Assembly: GCA_036365455.1 (NCBI GenBank)
Contig: JAWQUS010000023.1
Coordinates: 5,890,001 to 5,954,000, forward strand
Reading direction: 5' to 3'
Length of the DNA stretch: 64,000 nt
Source: Macrosoma leucophasiata
Lineage: Eukaryota > Arthropoda > Insecta > Lepidoptera > Hedylidae
Shown: piece after piece, positions 32,253-40,836 of the stretch
Layout: every line of letters begins with the position of its first letter
How positions within the stretch are numbered: position 1 is the stretch's first letter
Notes under the pieces: model-generated
Databases searched by the model: none
Told to the model about the DNA's origin: nothing
Seen by the model: only the letters and a program-made list of their open reading frames with translations
Program-made: the position numbers and the translations under genes

Positions 32253-33389
32253 ATGCAAATGGAGCAGTTACGTTTTGAATTCACGATTTTACCGGCGAAT
32301 GATGGAAAATCTAATATTTGTTGTGTAACCTCAATCACAACTAAAGATGAAAAAAAATTTGCTATACCAGAGGAATTACAGTCTGTTGGATTTCACGAAG
32401 AATTAATTGAGACAGCCGTGTACAACAAAGTAAAAAATAGTTTAAAGAAAAGACATCAGACACGAAGAGTTTGGATAACTATGACAGATAAATTACGAGA
32501 AATTTACATAGATGCTGATGGTAACTTACAATTTGGAGAACAATATCTGGAGGAAATTGAACATAACCGAGCATCTGAAGAACAAATTAGAGATTCGAAT
32601 TCATTGGAAGAAATGTTTACAAAGTTAATAGAAAATACACATGATTTAAAAAAACAGAATCTGAAATATGTCGCAGAGAAGTTTGTGATTGAGAAATTTA
32701 CGAGCAAAAACTCGAATGCAAGGCAATGGATTGACATTTTTGAGAGAGAATGTTCTCGCTTCGGTATTATGAAAGATGAACAAAAAATTGAGATTCTCCG
32801 ACTATTTATGGATAAAAGTTGTGTTGATTGGTACAGCTCAATGATTATAAAATTAACACTCAACTCAGAGTGGATAGTTTGGAAAGAAAAGTTGTGTGAG
32901 TCATTTGCAAACCAAAACTGGAACCAAGTGACCTATGCATTGTTATTTAAATATAAGGATGGTTCATTAGTGGACTATGCCATTAAAAAGGAAAAACTTT
33001 TATTGGACATGAGAAATTCAATTGATACAGGTACACTGGTGGATCTGATAGCGGTAGGTTTGCCAGGTTTTGTATTAGAGAAGATAAATAGAGAATCAAT
33101 GAACGATATAGTATGTTTATTCAATGAGGTGAGAAAGTATGAACATTTGGTAAATAAAAATAGAAATGGAACGTACAGAAAGTATGAAAATCAAAGGATA
33201 AATATTACAAATGAAGGACATTATCCATGCAAAATATGCGTAAAATTAAATAAAGGGGTTCGCTATCATTCCGAAGCTGCATGCTGGTTTAGAGTTAGAG
33301 AAGATGATAAATTAAATAAAATATATATTAAACATGTAAATAATTCAGTGATTGAAGCAGAGTTAAATGAAACAGAACAAAAAAACTAG
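32253..33389 (+). CDS. Gag of the self-priming Ty3/gypsy element
   Basis: 378 residues from the first ATG after the primer site. N-terminal part is unfamiliar and charged. A capsid-like helical region lies about 145-260 (RQWIDIFERECSRFG, LRLFMDKSCVDWYSSMI), as in retrotransposon Gag. Near the C-terminus one Cys-His motif of unusual spacing, CKICVKLNKGVRYHSEAAC (C-x2-C-x9-H-x4-C). It ends at TAG 33387-33389, three codons after CAA, with the slippery AAAAAAC just before the stop. The product should form the particle and bind the RNA. Confidence 0.88.
   Translation: MQMEQLRFEFTILPANDGKSNICCVTSITTKDEKKFAIPEELQSVGFHEELIETAVYNKVKNSLKKRHQTRRVWITMTDKLREIYIDADGNLQFGEQYLEEIEHNRASEEQIRDSNSLEEMFTKLIENTHDLKKQNLKYVAEKFVIEKFTSKNSNARQWIDIFERECSRFGIMKDEQKIEILRLFMDKSCVDWYSSMIIKLTLNSEWIVWKEKLCESFANQNWNQVTYALLFKYKDGSLVDYAIKKEKLLLDMRNSIDTGTLVDLIAVGLPGFVLEKINRESMNDIVCLFNEVRKYEHLVNKNRNGTYRKYENQRINITNEGHYPCKICVKLNKGVRYHSEAACWFRVREDDKLNKIYIKHVNNSVIEAELNETEQKN
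33380..33386 (+). promoter_or_regulatory. -1 frameshift heptamer A AAA AAC
   Basis: The Gag frame reads AAA AAC TAG here; slipping one base back gives CTA GTA GTG, which is the Pol frame. Heptamer, frame and closeness of the stop fit a programmed -1 shift. Downstream only a weak stem (AGTAGT 33388 with ACTACT 33415) is visible. Confidence 0.8.
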
Positions 33390-36300
33390 TAGTGACACCA
33401 TTAATTAAGATCAAACTACTGTTAAATAATAAATTAGAAATTTATGGAGTATACGATTCAGGTTCAAATGTATCTCTAATTAATTCCAAATTACTAAAAC
33501 TAAATACAAAAGGACATAACTCGAATGAAGAAAATATAGTAACAATTAATGGTGTCCAAAAAACAAGTGGTTTGACAAATTTAAAAATAAAAATTTTTGA
33601 AATAGAAGAAAATGTGGATGTGTACATCATTGACGAACACAAATTCAGATATGATTTCTTAATAGGATTAGATATGATAAAGAAATACAAGCTAGTACAA
33701 AATGAGGAGTTAAAAATAACTCAGAAACAGTACTTACATGAAAAGAATAGTAAAAAAATGGAGAAAAAGATAGACGAAGGTGAAAATGAAGGTAATAAAT
33801 ATGAAAACGAAAACAAAATTAATTTTAATGAACATATCAAAGAGGAGGAATTTGAAATAAAGGTTGGTCATTTAGATGATGATAAAAGGGAAGAAATAAA
33901 TAAGCTAATACAACAATATCAATCAGTTTTTGCCAAAAACAAGTATGACGTGGGAATGGTTAAAGGATATGAAGCAAGAATAGATTTATTAATGGATAAA
34001 TACTGCAGCAAGAGGCCATACAGATGCACTATAGAAGACAAAAAAGAGATAGCAGAACAAATAGCCGAATTATTGGATAATGCGCTTATAGAAGAATCTT
34101 ATAGTCCATTCGCAGCACCAGTAACTTTGACATTTAAAAAGGAAGAAAATAAAAAATCAAGGCTCTGTATAGACTTCAGGGATTTAAATAAAATTGTAGT
34201 TCCTCAGGCTCAACCCTTCCCATTAATTGACGATTTAATGACAAAAACAAGAAATTGCAAATTTTTTACAAGCTTAGACGTTAATTCAGCTTTTTGGTCT
34301 ATACCTCTACGAGTAGAGGACAGGAAGAAGACAGGGTTTGTAACTCAAGAGGGACACTTTCAATGGACTTGCCTACCATTTGGTTTGAAGACTGCTCCAG
34401 CAATATTTCAAAGAATATTGTGTAACATACTTAGAAAATATAAACTAACTGATTTTGCTGTCAATTATATAGATGACATCCTGATATTTTCAAACTCATT
34501 TGATGAACACATAAGTCACTTGAAACAGTTACTAGAAGCAATTCAAACGGAAGGATTTCGACTAAAATTTATAAAATGTACATTTGCATCAGATTCGGTA
34601 AAATACCTGGGACATATCATTCAATATAATTCTATCCAACCACTGAAGGACAATCTCATTTCGATAAAAGAATTTCCAGTACCAAAAACCCAGAAGAATA
34701 TTCGACAATTTTTGGGAAAAGTAAACTTTTACCATAAATATATACCAAGGAGCGCAATAATTCTTGACCCATTACATAATTTGCTAAGAAAAAATCAAAA
34801 GTTTGTTTGGTCTGAAGAATGTCAAAATGCGTTTGAAAAAATAAAGAGTCTCTTGTGTTCACAGCCAATACTAGAAATTTATGATCAAAATCTACCAATA
34901 AATATTTATACTGATGGTTCTCTGCTGGGTGTTGGAGCAATTTTAAAACAAGTACAACTAGATGGTAAAGAAAAACCAGTAGCCTATTTTTCAAAAAAAC
35001 TGAATGGAGCGCAAAAGAAGAAAAAGGCAATATATTTAGAATGCTTAGCTATTAAAGAAGCACTGAGATATTGGCAGTACTGGCTGATAGGTAAATCGTT
35101 TACAGTCTACACAGACCATAAACCATTAGAAAACATGAACTTAAAAGCTAGAACAGACGAAGAACTAGGTGATTTGACTTATTACCTTTCACAATATGAT
35201 TTTAAAATCAAATATTCCCCTGGAAAAGATAATTTAGAAGCGGACTGTTTAAGTCGGAATCCTGTATTAGAACCAGAGGATAATCTAGAAGAACAACTGA
35301 AAGTTGTGAACTTAATTACATTAGAAGATATTGTAATAGATCAGAATCAAAATAAAGAAATACAGAGAAACAATAATAAAATAATCAAAAAACACAATTT
35401 ATACTTCAAAAGAATTAGGAACAAAGAGAAAATAATAATAACAGAAGAATTCAGTATTAAATTTATAAAGCGAATACATGAAGATCTATGTCACATTGGA
35501 GTGGGACAAATGCTAACGACTATTAGTTCACTGTACGCAACAAAAAATTTAACGAAAAATATTAAAAATGTTTGTAGGAATTGTGAAATTTGCATAAAAA
35601 ACAAAACAAGAGGACAACACAAATACGGATTAATGTCATATTTAGGCCCAGCGACAAGACCCTTTGAAATAGTATCAATAGACACAATTGGAGGTTTTGG
35701 TGGTTCTAGATCAACCAAGAAATACATACATCTTTTAGTGGACCACTTCACTAGATATGCATTTATTATAACATCAAAAACCCAGGGTGCACATGACTTT
35801 ATAAAGCTAATAAATAAGGTCGCTGAAACCGAAGAGATTGGGATGCTCCTTACCGACCAGTATCCTGGAATAAACTCTAAAGAATTCAAGAAATTCCTTA
35901 CTGACAAACAAATAACAATAATTTTTACAGCAGTGAATGCACCGTTTTCTAATGGCCTAAATGAAAGGTTGAATCAAACGATAGTTAACAAAATTAGATG
36001 CAAAATCAATGAAGATGGAGAAAACAGAGCGTGGACTACAATAGCACATGAATGTGTAGAAAAATACAATCAGACTAACCACTCAGTAACTGGCTATGCA
36101 CCATGTTATTTGCTATACGGAACAGATGTTAAGGTTTTACCAAAAGAACTACAACAAGGAGGTATAAATAGTGACTGGATCGAAGATAAGAAAACAGCGC
36201 TTAATAATACCTTGAAATCACATTACTATAACAAAATGAGGTATGATAGGAATAGAAAACAAAGAAAATTCAGTGTGGGAGATCTAGTATATATAGAAAA

Positions 36301-36502
36301 TGGGAATAAACTAAATAGGAAAAAGCTAGATGAATTGAGAATTGGACCATATAAAATAATTAAAAAGAAATCTAATACAATTTACGAGATAGATACAGGA
36401 CATAGAAAAACAGAGTCAAATCTTTTTCATATCACAAAACTAATTCCAGTACAGATAACAGAGGATGAGAATGTGCAAGTATCAAATGGAGAACTGGAGT
36501 GA
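33386..36502 (+). CDS. Pol of the self-priming Ty3/gypsy element
   Basis: Reached by a -1 shift; no plausible own ATG (GTG at 33392). Protease YDSGSNVSLI (DSG), then RT with SRLCIDFRDLNK, FFTSLDVNSAFWSIPL, LPFGLKTAPAIFQRIL and YIDDILIFS, RNase H with YTDGSLLGVGAIL and YTDHKPLEN, integrase zinc region (HEDLCH..., CRNCEIC), and the core with Asp in VSIDTIGG, Asp in LLTDQYPG, and Glu in NGLNERLNQTIV. The end has GDLVYIENG and KIGPYKI-like residues of the integrase C-terminal fold. About 1038 residues without a stop. Clade is not recognised with confidence. Confidence 0.93.
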   Translation, partial: LVVTPLIKIKLLLNNKLEIYGVYDSGSNVSLINSKLLKLNTKGHNSNEENIVTINGVQKTSGLTNLKIKIFEIEENVDVYIIDEHKFRYDFLIGLDMIKKYKLVQNEELKITQKQYLHEKNSKKMEKKIDEGENEGNKYENENKINFNEHIKEEEFEIKVGHLDDDKREEINKLIQQYQSVFAKNKYDVGMVKGYEARIDLLMDKYCSKRPYRCTIEDKKEIAEQIAELLDNALIEESYSPFAAPVTLTFKKEENKKSRLCIDFRDLNKIVVPQAQPFPLIDDLMTKTRNCKFFTSLDVNSAFWSIPLRVEDRKKTGFVTQEGHFQWTCLPFGLKTAPAIFQRILCNILRKYKLTDFAVNYIDDILIFSNSFDEHISHLKQLLEAIQTEGFRLKFIKCTFASDSVKYLGHIIQYNSIQPLKDNLISIKEFPVPKTQKNIRQFLGKVNFYHKYIPRSAIILDPLHNLLRKNQKFVWSEECQNAFEKIKSLLCSQPILEIYDQNLPINIYTDGSLLGVGAILKQVQLDGKEKPVAYFSKKLNGAQKKKKAIYLECLAIKEALRYWQYWLIGKSFTVYTDHKPLENMNLKARTDEELGDLTYYLSQYDFKIKYSPGKDNLEADCLSRNPVLEPEDNLEEQLKVVNLITLEDIVIDQNQNKEIQRNNNKIIKKHNLYFKRIRNKEKIIITEEFSIKFIKRIHEDLCHIGVGQMLTTISSLYATKNLTKNIKNVCRNCEICIKNKTRGQHKYGLMSYLGPATRPFEIVSIDTIGGFGGSRSTKKYIHLLVDHFTRYAFIITSKTQGAHDFIKLINKVAETEEIGMLLTDQYPGINSKEFKKFLTDKQITIIFTAVNAPFSNGLNERLNQTIVNKIRCKINEDGENRAWTTIAHECVEKYNQTNHSVTGYAPCYLLYGTDVKVLPKELQQGGINSDWIEDKKTALNNTLKSHYYNKMRYDRNRKQRKFSVGDLVYIENGNKLNRKKLDELRIGPYKIIKKKSNTIYEIDTGHRKTESNLFHITKLIPVQITEDENVQVSNGELE

Positions 36503-36522
36503 AAATTCACGGGTGAATTTTC
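36501..36522 (+). terminator. Perfect hairpin right after the Pol stop
   Basis: GAAAATTCAC, two bases, GTGAATTTTC: ten-base arms starting at the last base pairs of the stop region (TGA 36500-36502). CCCCATGGGG (36525-36534) is a second palindrome leading into the purine tract. Role unknown; listed as an RNA structure, not a proven terminator. Confidence 0.55.
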
Positions 36523-36539
36523 TTCCCCATGGGGGGAGA

Positions 36540-36900
36540 TGTAAAGAAATACTATTTCTTTCTTCGCACTCTGTGTGTTTACTTACCATGAAGTTTGGTT
36601 ATAGTTTTTAACTTTTTAATTGTCTGATTTTAAAGAAGAAACGAATTCAGAATGTCAGATGACAGATTTAAATATGAGTTGATTGACAATTGGATAATCA
36701 ATGAAAATTTTAATATTATATTATTTTATGTTTTAAAAGTGAAAGAATAAACTTTCATTGTCGTTTCTTCTTTACAGGTTTGAGTTCATATTGTTTTATA
36801 TTACCTAAATAAAATAGTCTCTGTATAAAAAAAACTAACAATAAATCTTCTTTACAGCAACACAAGGTTTATTTCTTTCATGTAGTAAAACAGTCTTATA
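36540..36900 (+). repeat. 3' LTR of the self-priming element
   Basis: 361 bp, same as 31867-32227 as far as read. Confidence 0.93.
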
Positions 36901-37300
36901 TACATATAGATATACCACCTGGGAGCTTTCTAATTTTCTTTCCAACGCACACCTATTCATACGACTCCCACATTCATGCGACTTCCACATATGAACGCAC
37001 CATAGGTGGAAGTGGTATGAATAGGTGTTCCATTCTTTTTGCTCTATCGAGTTTAGATTATATTTTATATTAATAAGTGATGAAGATATACCAGCGTAAT
37101 ATACTTGTAAATAAATCTAATAAATACGAGTACAATTCACGTGTCACAGCGTTTGTAATAATACTCCCTCGAAACCGCTGGACCGATCATTATGAAATTT
37201 TGTGTGTATATTTGGTAGGTATGAGAATCGGTTGTAGTCTTTTTTATTTCTCTAAATGGTAGGTAATTCTCACCAAGTTTTTTTTTCTTTTTCTTAGACA
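36901..37300. other. Intergenic, small inverted motif
   Basis: CACCTATTCATACGACTCCCAC (36948) and TGGAAGTGGTATGAATAGGT (37007) form an imperfect inverted repeat, possibly an old MITE. LINE-like CTCGAAACCGCTGGACCGAT at 37169 follows. No gene. Confidence 0.45.
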
Positions 37301-37301
37301 T

Positions 37302-37588
37302 TTTTTTTTATGTAATAAAAGTGGCAAACAAGCGTGCAGTTCACATTGATGTTAAGTGATGACTGCAGCCTATAGACACCCACACAATGACCAGAGGTCA
37401 AAATGCAAATGCGCTGCCACTCCTGAGGCATTAGGTGTTATGCCTCTGTGCCGGAAATTACAGAGCCGTACATTACCACCTGACCGAAACATGATAGTGC
37501 TGAACACTACCATTTAACGGCAAGTATATTAGGTAATGCGGTGGTGCCTACGCCCGCGAGCTCCATCACTGGAGCTCTACCACCAGTA
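37302..37588 (-). repeat. Family S copy, full length
   Basis: T run, ATGTAATAAAAGTGGC start; ends GGAGCTCTACCACCAGTA. Confidence 0.85.
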
Positions 37589-38910
37589 AAAATTTAATAC
37601 CTCTAATGCGATACAAAATTCGTCGGGGCGGCTAGTTTGTTAATACATTTGTATATATAAAATCCATTTTATATACACGTCAACAGTATGTAAGGTGTTC
37701 CTTAAATATATAAAATTATTCATACATTGGCACATTTTATTCATACAATCACATTGAACAGCAATAAGCATGTACACAGAAAATTAATCTTTTTATTACG
37801 CCAGGTAATTAAATATGTAAGAAATATAATTTTATCGTAATTTATACGTAATAGGTATATGAAAATACAAACGTATGGTAAGTACATACTAAAATATCGG
37901 ATAAAACTACAGACATCGAAATAACTACCTACATTACGGACATCCAAATATTAAGTAAATAAAATTTACAGCAATTTCTTTGTATTTCTCATATATTTTT
38001 TTTGAATAATTATATAATTTTTTTAATATAATCTGCCGTATTCAAAAAGCTAAGAAAAGAAAACACTTATGAAAGCGTATTTTAATTAACATTATTAATT
38101 ATTCATTGAATTGTGCTCATTTTTTGTTACTATGAAATAAATCTTATTTTGGAAAAATCGTAAAAAAATCATATACATGTGCATTTATTTACCTATTTTA
38201 TAAATTAGGAAGGTACTCATTACCCCACTAAACTGACGTGGGAATTAATAAGCTACTATGTAAGGCATTACACAATTTACTTGTACGGCAGATTTAGATA
38301 GTTCATTGGAGACTAAGGGGAACAAAATATAATACATTGAATAACAATATTACAATACTAACTACTCTTATCCGCAAAGGTATTTTCCCTTAACCTTATA
38401 CATTTCGTACTGATTTAACGACGCGGACCTTAACGCTACCACACTCGCACCCATCAGCGCGATTAGGATAACCATACATATTTAACTAAATTTTGACCCT
38501 GTGTCAGTCGTGGACTGCGGCCGAGGCGTCCGCGGCCTCGGGATCAATTAAATTTTTATCTAAGAAATTTAGAATCTACGCTCTACTCACGTAGTCGTCT
38601 CAGGCACCGCTCAATCGAAGTCACCTAGACGCTTACACTTACAGTCGAAATATCATTAAACATTAAAAATTTGGCAGTTACCGTACGGTACAGGCGAAGA
38701 GCTAAGGTTCGGGGCGAAAACTAGATCGGGGACCCGCTAAGCTAAGCCTACGCCGGGCCCCTCGAAGACGAGAGCGTCCAGGTCGTCCGCTAGGTCGAAT
38801 CGGAGGAGCGCGAGGTGCGGGTGGGGGCGGCGACGGGAAGGCACGGAAGGCACGGCGTGTGTGGCGCGGCGGCGGACGCGGCGCGGCGCGGGGGCCGCCG
38901 CCGCGCGCCA
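37589..38910 (-). other. Probable 3' UTR and downstream of the phosphatase gene
   Basis: GC-rich up to about 38700, then AT-rich. Minus-strand AATAAA signals (TTTATT on the plus strand) occur at about 37735 and 37790, among others. Which is used cannot be told. No other gene recognised; plus-strand frames over 38815-39733 mirror the coding strand of the phosphatase tail. Confidence 0.4.
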
Positions 38911-40836
38911 TCAGAGCGGAAAACAGCGCGCCGTGCGCCGCGGCTCACTGGCGCCGCGCCGCCGCCGCGTCTCACCCATCGAGCCGCGCGCACTGCTCGC
39001 GTCCGTCTCGCTGCCCCCGCCGCACAGCCGCTCCGGCTCGATCGGCTCCAACTTGTGCATCGACGGCCGGCTCGACAGCAGCGCGCTGTCCCCCGCGGGC
39101 GTCGACGCCGGCCTCTCCGGCTCGTCCAGGTCTATCCGCCCTAGTTTCAGTGCGAGAGCGTACTCGGCTCGCTCGATCACGCTCGGTGGCTCCTCGGCGA
39201 CCGTCGTGTCGGCGAGAGTAGAGTCCGCCGCGGCCGACTCCGCGCGAGGTGAGCTGACGCTGAGGAAGCGACGCGTGTCCGTGGAAGACGGCGAAGTGTC
39301 GACGGGTCGGCGCTCGGGCGTCGTGAACACCGAATCGGACGCCCAGCTCCGCGACTCCGAATTTTGCCGGAGCGTGTCGTCGATGCTCCGTTGGGATGGT
39401 CGGCGGCTCGAGTGCGGGCTTTCGTCGTCTATCGCTCGGAAATCTAAGGCGCTCAGGTCGAAAGGTCCGACGACGCCACGGCGTCGCGACGAGTCTCGTT
39501 TGAAAGACGGTCGGTGGGAAGAGAACGCTGCGTCGTATAACTCACATATACTCGTGCGATCGGAGTGCGGCTCCTCGTATAAGGTCAAATTTCGCGTCTC
39601 CGTGGCGTCGGATGGCGTTTCGTCTCTATTTGAGGTGGCTTCGCTTCGCTCGGATATATCGAACGTAAATCGCGCTTCGAACCTGTCGGGACTCAAAAGT
39701 GGTGCAGATCTGGAGCAGTCATCCGAATGTTGAGTTTCGGAGTCGAGCGGCAGCGGTCGGAGCGCCGAACGGCGAGGTGAGGTGTCATCCGAATCGGTGG
39801 AGCGATCGGATCGCGGCGCGTGGCATATATGACGACGAGTCAGCGCCGGCTGCGAACCGCACGGCGTTCGTCTGCAGCATGTACGTTCATGTCTAACATC
39901 TGAACCACTACTTCCCGTAGATTTTGAATGCGGCGGTCGTCGGCGGCGATCGTCCTCTCGCCCATACAGTGAGGTGAAATCTTCCGAGCAAAATTTCTCG
40001 AAGAGCTCCTGTGAGCTAAGACGCGTGGAGCCGGTGGCGTTGTAGAACGCCTCTGTCGGGGAGCGATCGACGCGTTCGTAAAGTGCACTTGAGCTGGCTC
40101 GTTTCGACTTATCCATCAAACCTAATTTGTATATTTTTGGCAGTCGTCGCTCAAACACGCCTTGGGATTGAGCGCGGGCGGGTCCGCGAGGCGCGGTCAT
40201 CGGCATGTTCCGTCGGTCGAGGACGCGGTCAGCGGATGCGCCGCGAACTTGCGGATGTATAGGGTGAAGAGTCACCTCGGGTGGCGGGTCGTCGGGTGGA
40301 GAGGCGGCGAACTCCGGTTCGTCGTAGTCTTCGTCGGGCGTATCGGCCGAGGGCCCCGAGCGCTCGAGCGAGGCGCGGTGGCAGCCGCACTCGTCGTCGA
40401 GTTCGTCGCTCACCTCGCCTTCATCGAAGGAGGGAGCGCGGGGGCCGTGGCCGAAGACTCGGCGGCGTTCCTCGGCCGCACCGTCGTCGTCTTCGAGGCG
40501 GATGGAGCGACGGAGCGGCGGACGGTCGCGGCGTGGACGGCGGGGAGCCTCGAGCGTGGCGGCGTGAGGAATCGGCGGACGCGTGACGCTTGGAAGTATT
40601 CGATCCAGCGACAGCCCTCTGCGTGGTCGAGCCGGCCTTTGTTGCCGTTTCGCATCCCGTGGAACCGAAGATGGACTGGTCTCCTCCGGTGTGGTCGGTA
40701 GAGCCGCACCGCGCCCGAACTCGATGAACCAGAGCTCGTCCTTGAGTTCGCACTCTCACTTCTTTTCATTCATTTCCTTATCTAAATAGTGCAGCACGTA
40801 ATGGAGCACTACGTCGTAGCAATACTTGTATTCGGT
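38911..40836 (-). CDS. Ptp99A: Phosphatase exon 13: D2 end, UGA, then long open tail
   Basis: Acceptor TTACAG then [20 protein letters not shown] (last helix of D2), MNEKK and UGA at 40758-40756. In the same frame 614 sense codons follow to a UGA at 38913-38911. The tail is Ser/Arg/Asp/Glu/Pro-rich and disordered-looking, with ordered islands such as [38 protein letters not shown] and [19 protein letters not shown] content is far above the flanks. Either the UGA is read through, or splicing removes it (GTGAGA donor overlaps it), or the tail is untranslated and open by chance of GC bias; the island motifs speak for coding. Confidence 0.78.

Larger units (their letters stand above)
31867..36900 (+). 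mobile_element. Ty3/gypsy LTR retrotransposon, intact frames, self-priming type
   Basis: LTRs of 361 bp at 31867-32227 and 36540-36900, TGTAAAGAAA...CAGTCTTATA, with no difference found by eye. Flanks TACA/TATACA on both sides are a likely target duplication. Gag and Pol are uninterrupted and linked by a canonical slippery site. No TGG of a tRNA primer site follows the 5' LTR; instead AAACGACAAT (32228-32237) is complementary to ATTGTCGTTT inside the LTR. A purine tract ATGGGGGGAGA ends at 36539. All parts needed for autonomy seem present. Confidence 0.93.

Noticed and set aside
38815..39733. Long plus-strand frames (up to 290 codons) in the GC-rich block
   Set aside because: They mirror the minus-strand phosphatase tail, arise from GC-rich codons in antisense, have no family features and overlap one another in all frames.
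40162..40769. Other frames of 100-180 codons on both strands around 40.2-40.8 kb
   Set aside because: Arg/Gly/Ala-rich translations typical of GC-rich antisense or shifted frames; the frame continuous with D2 explains the region better.
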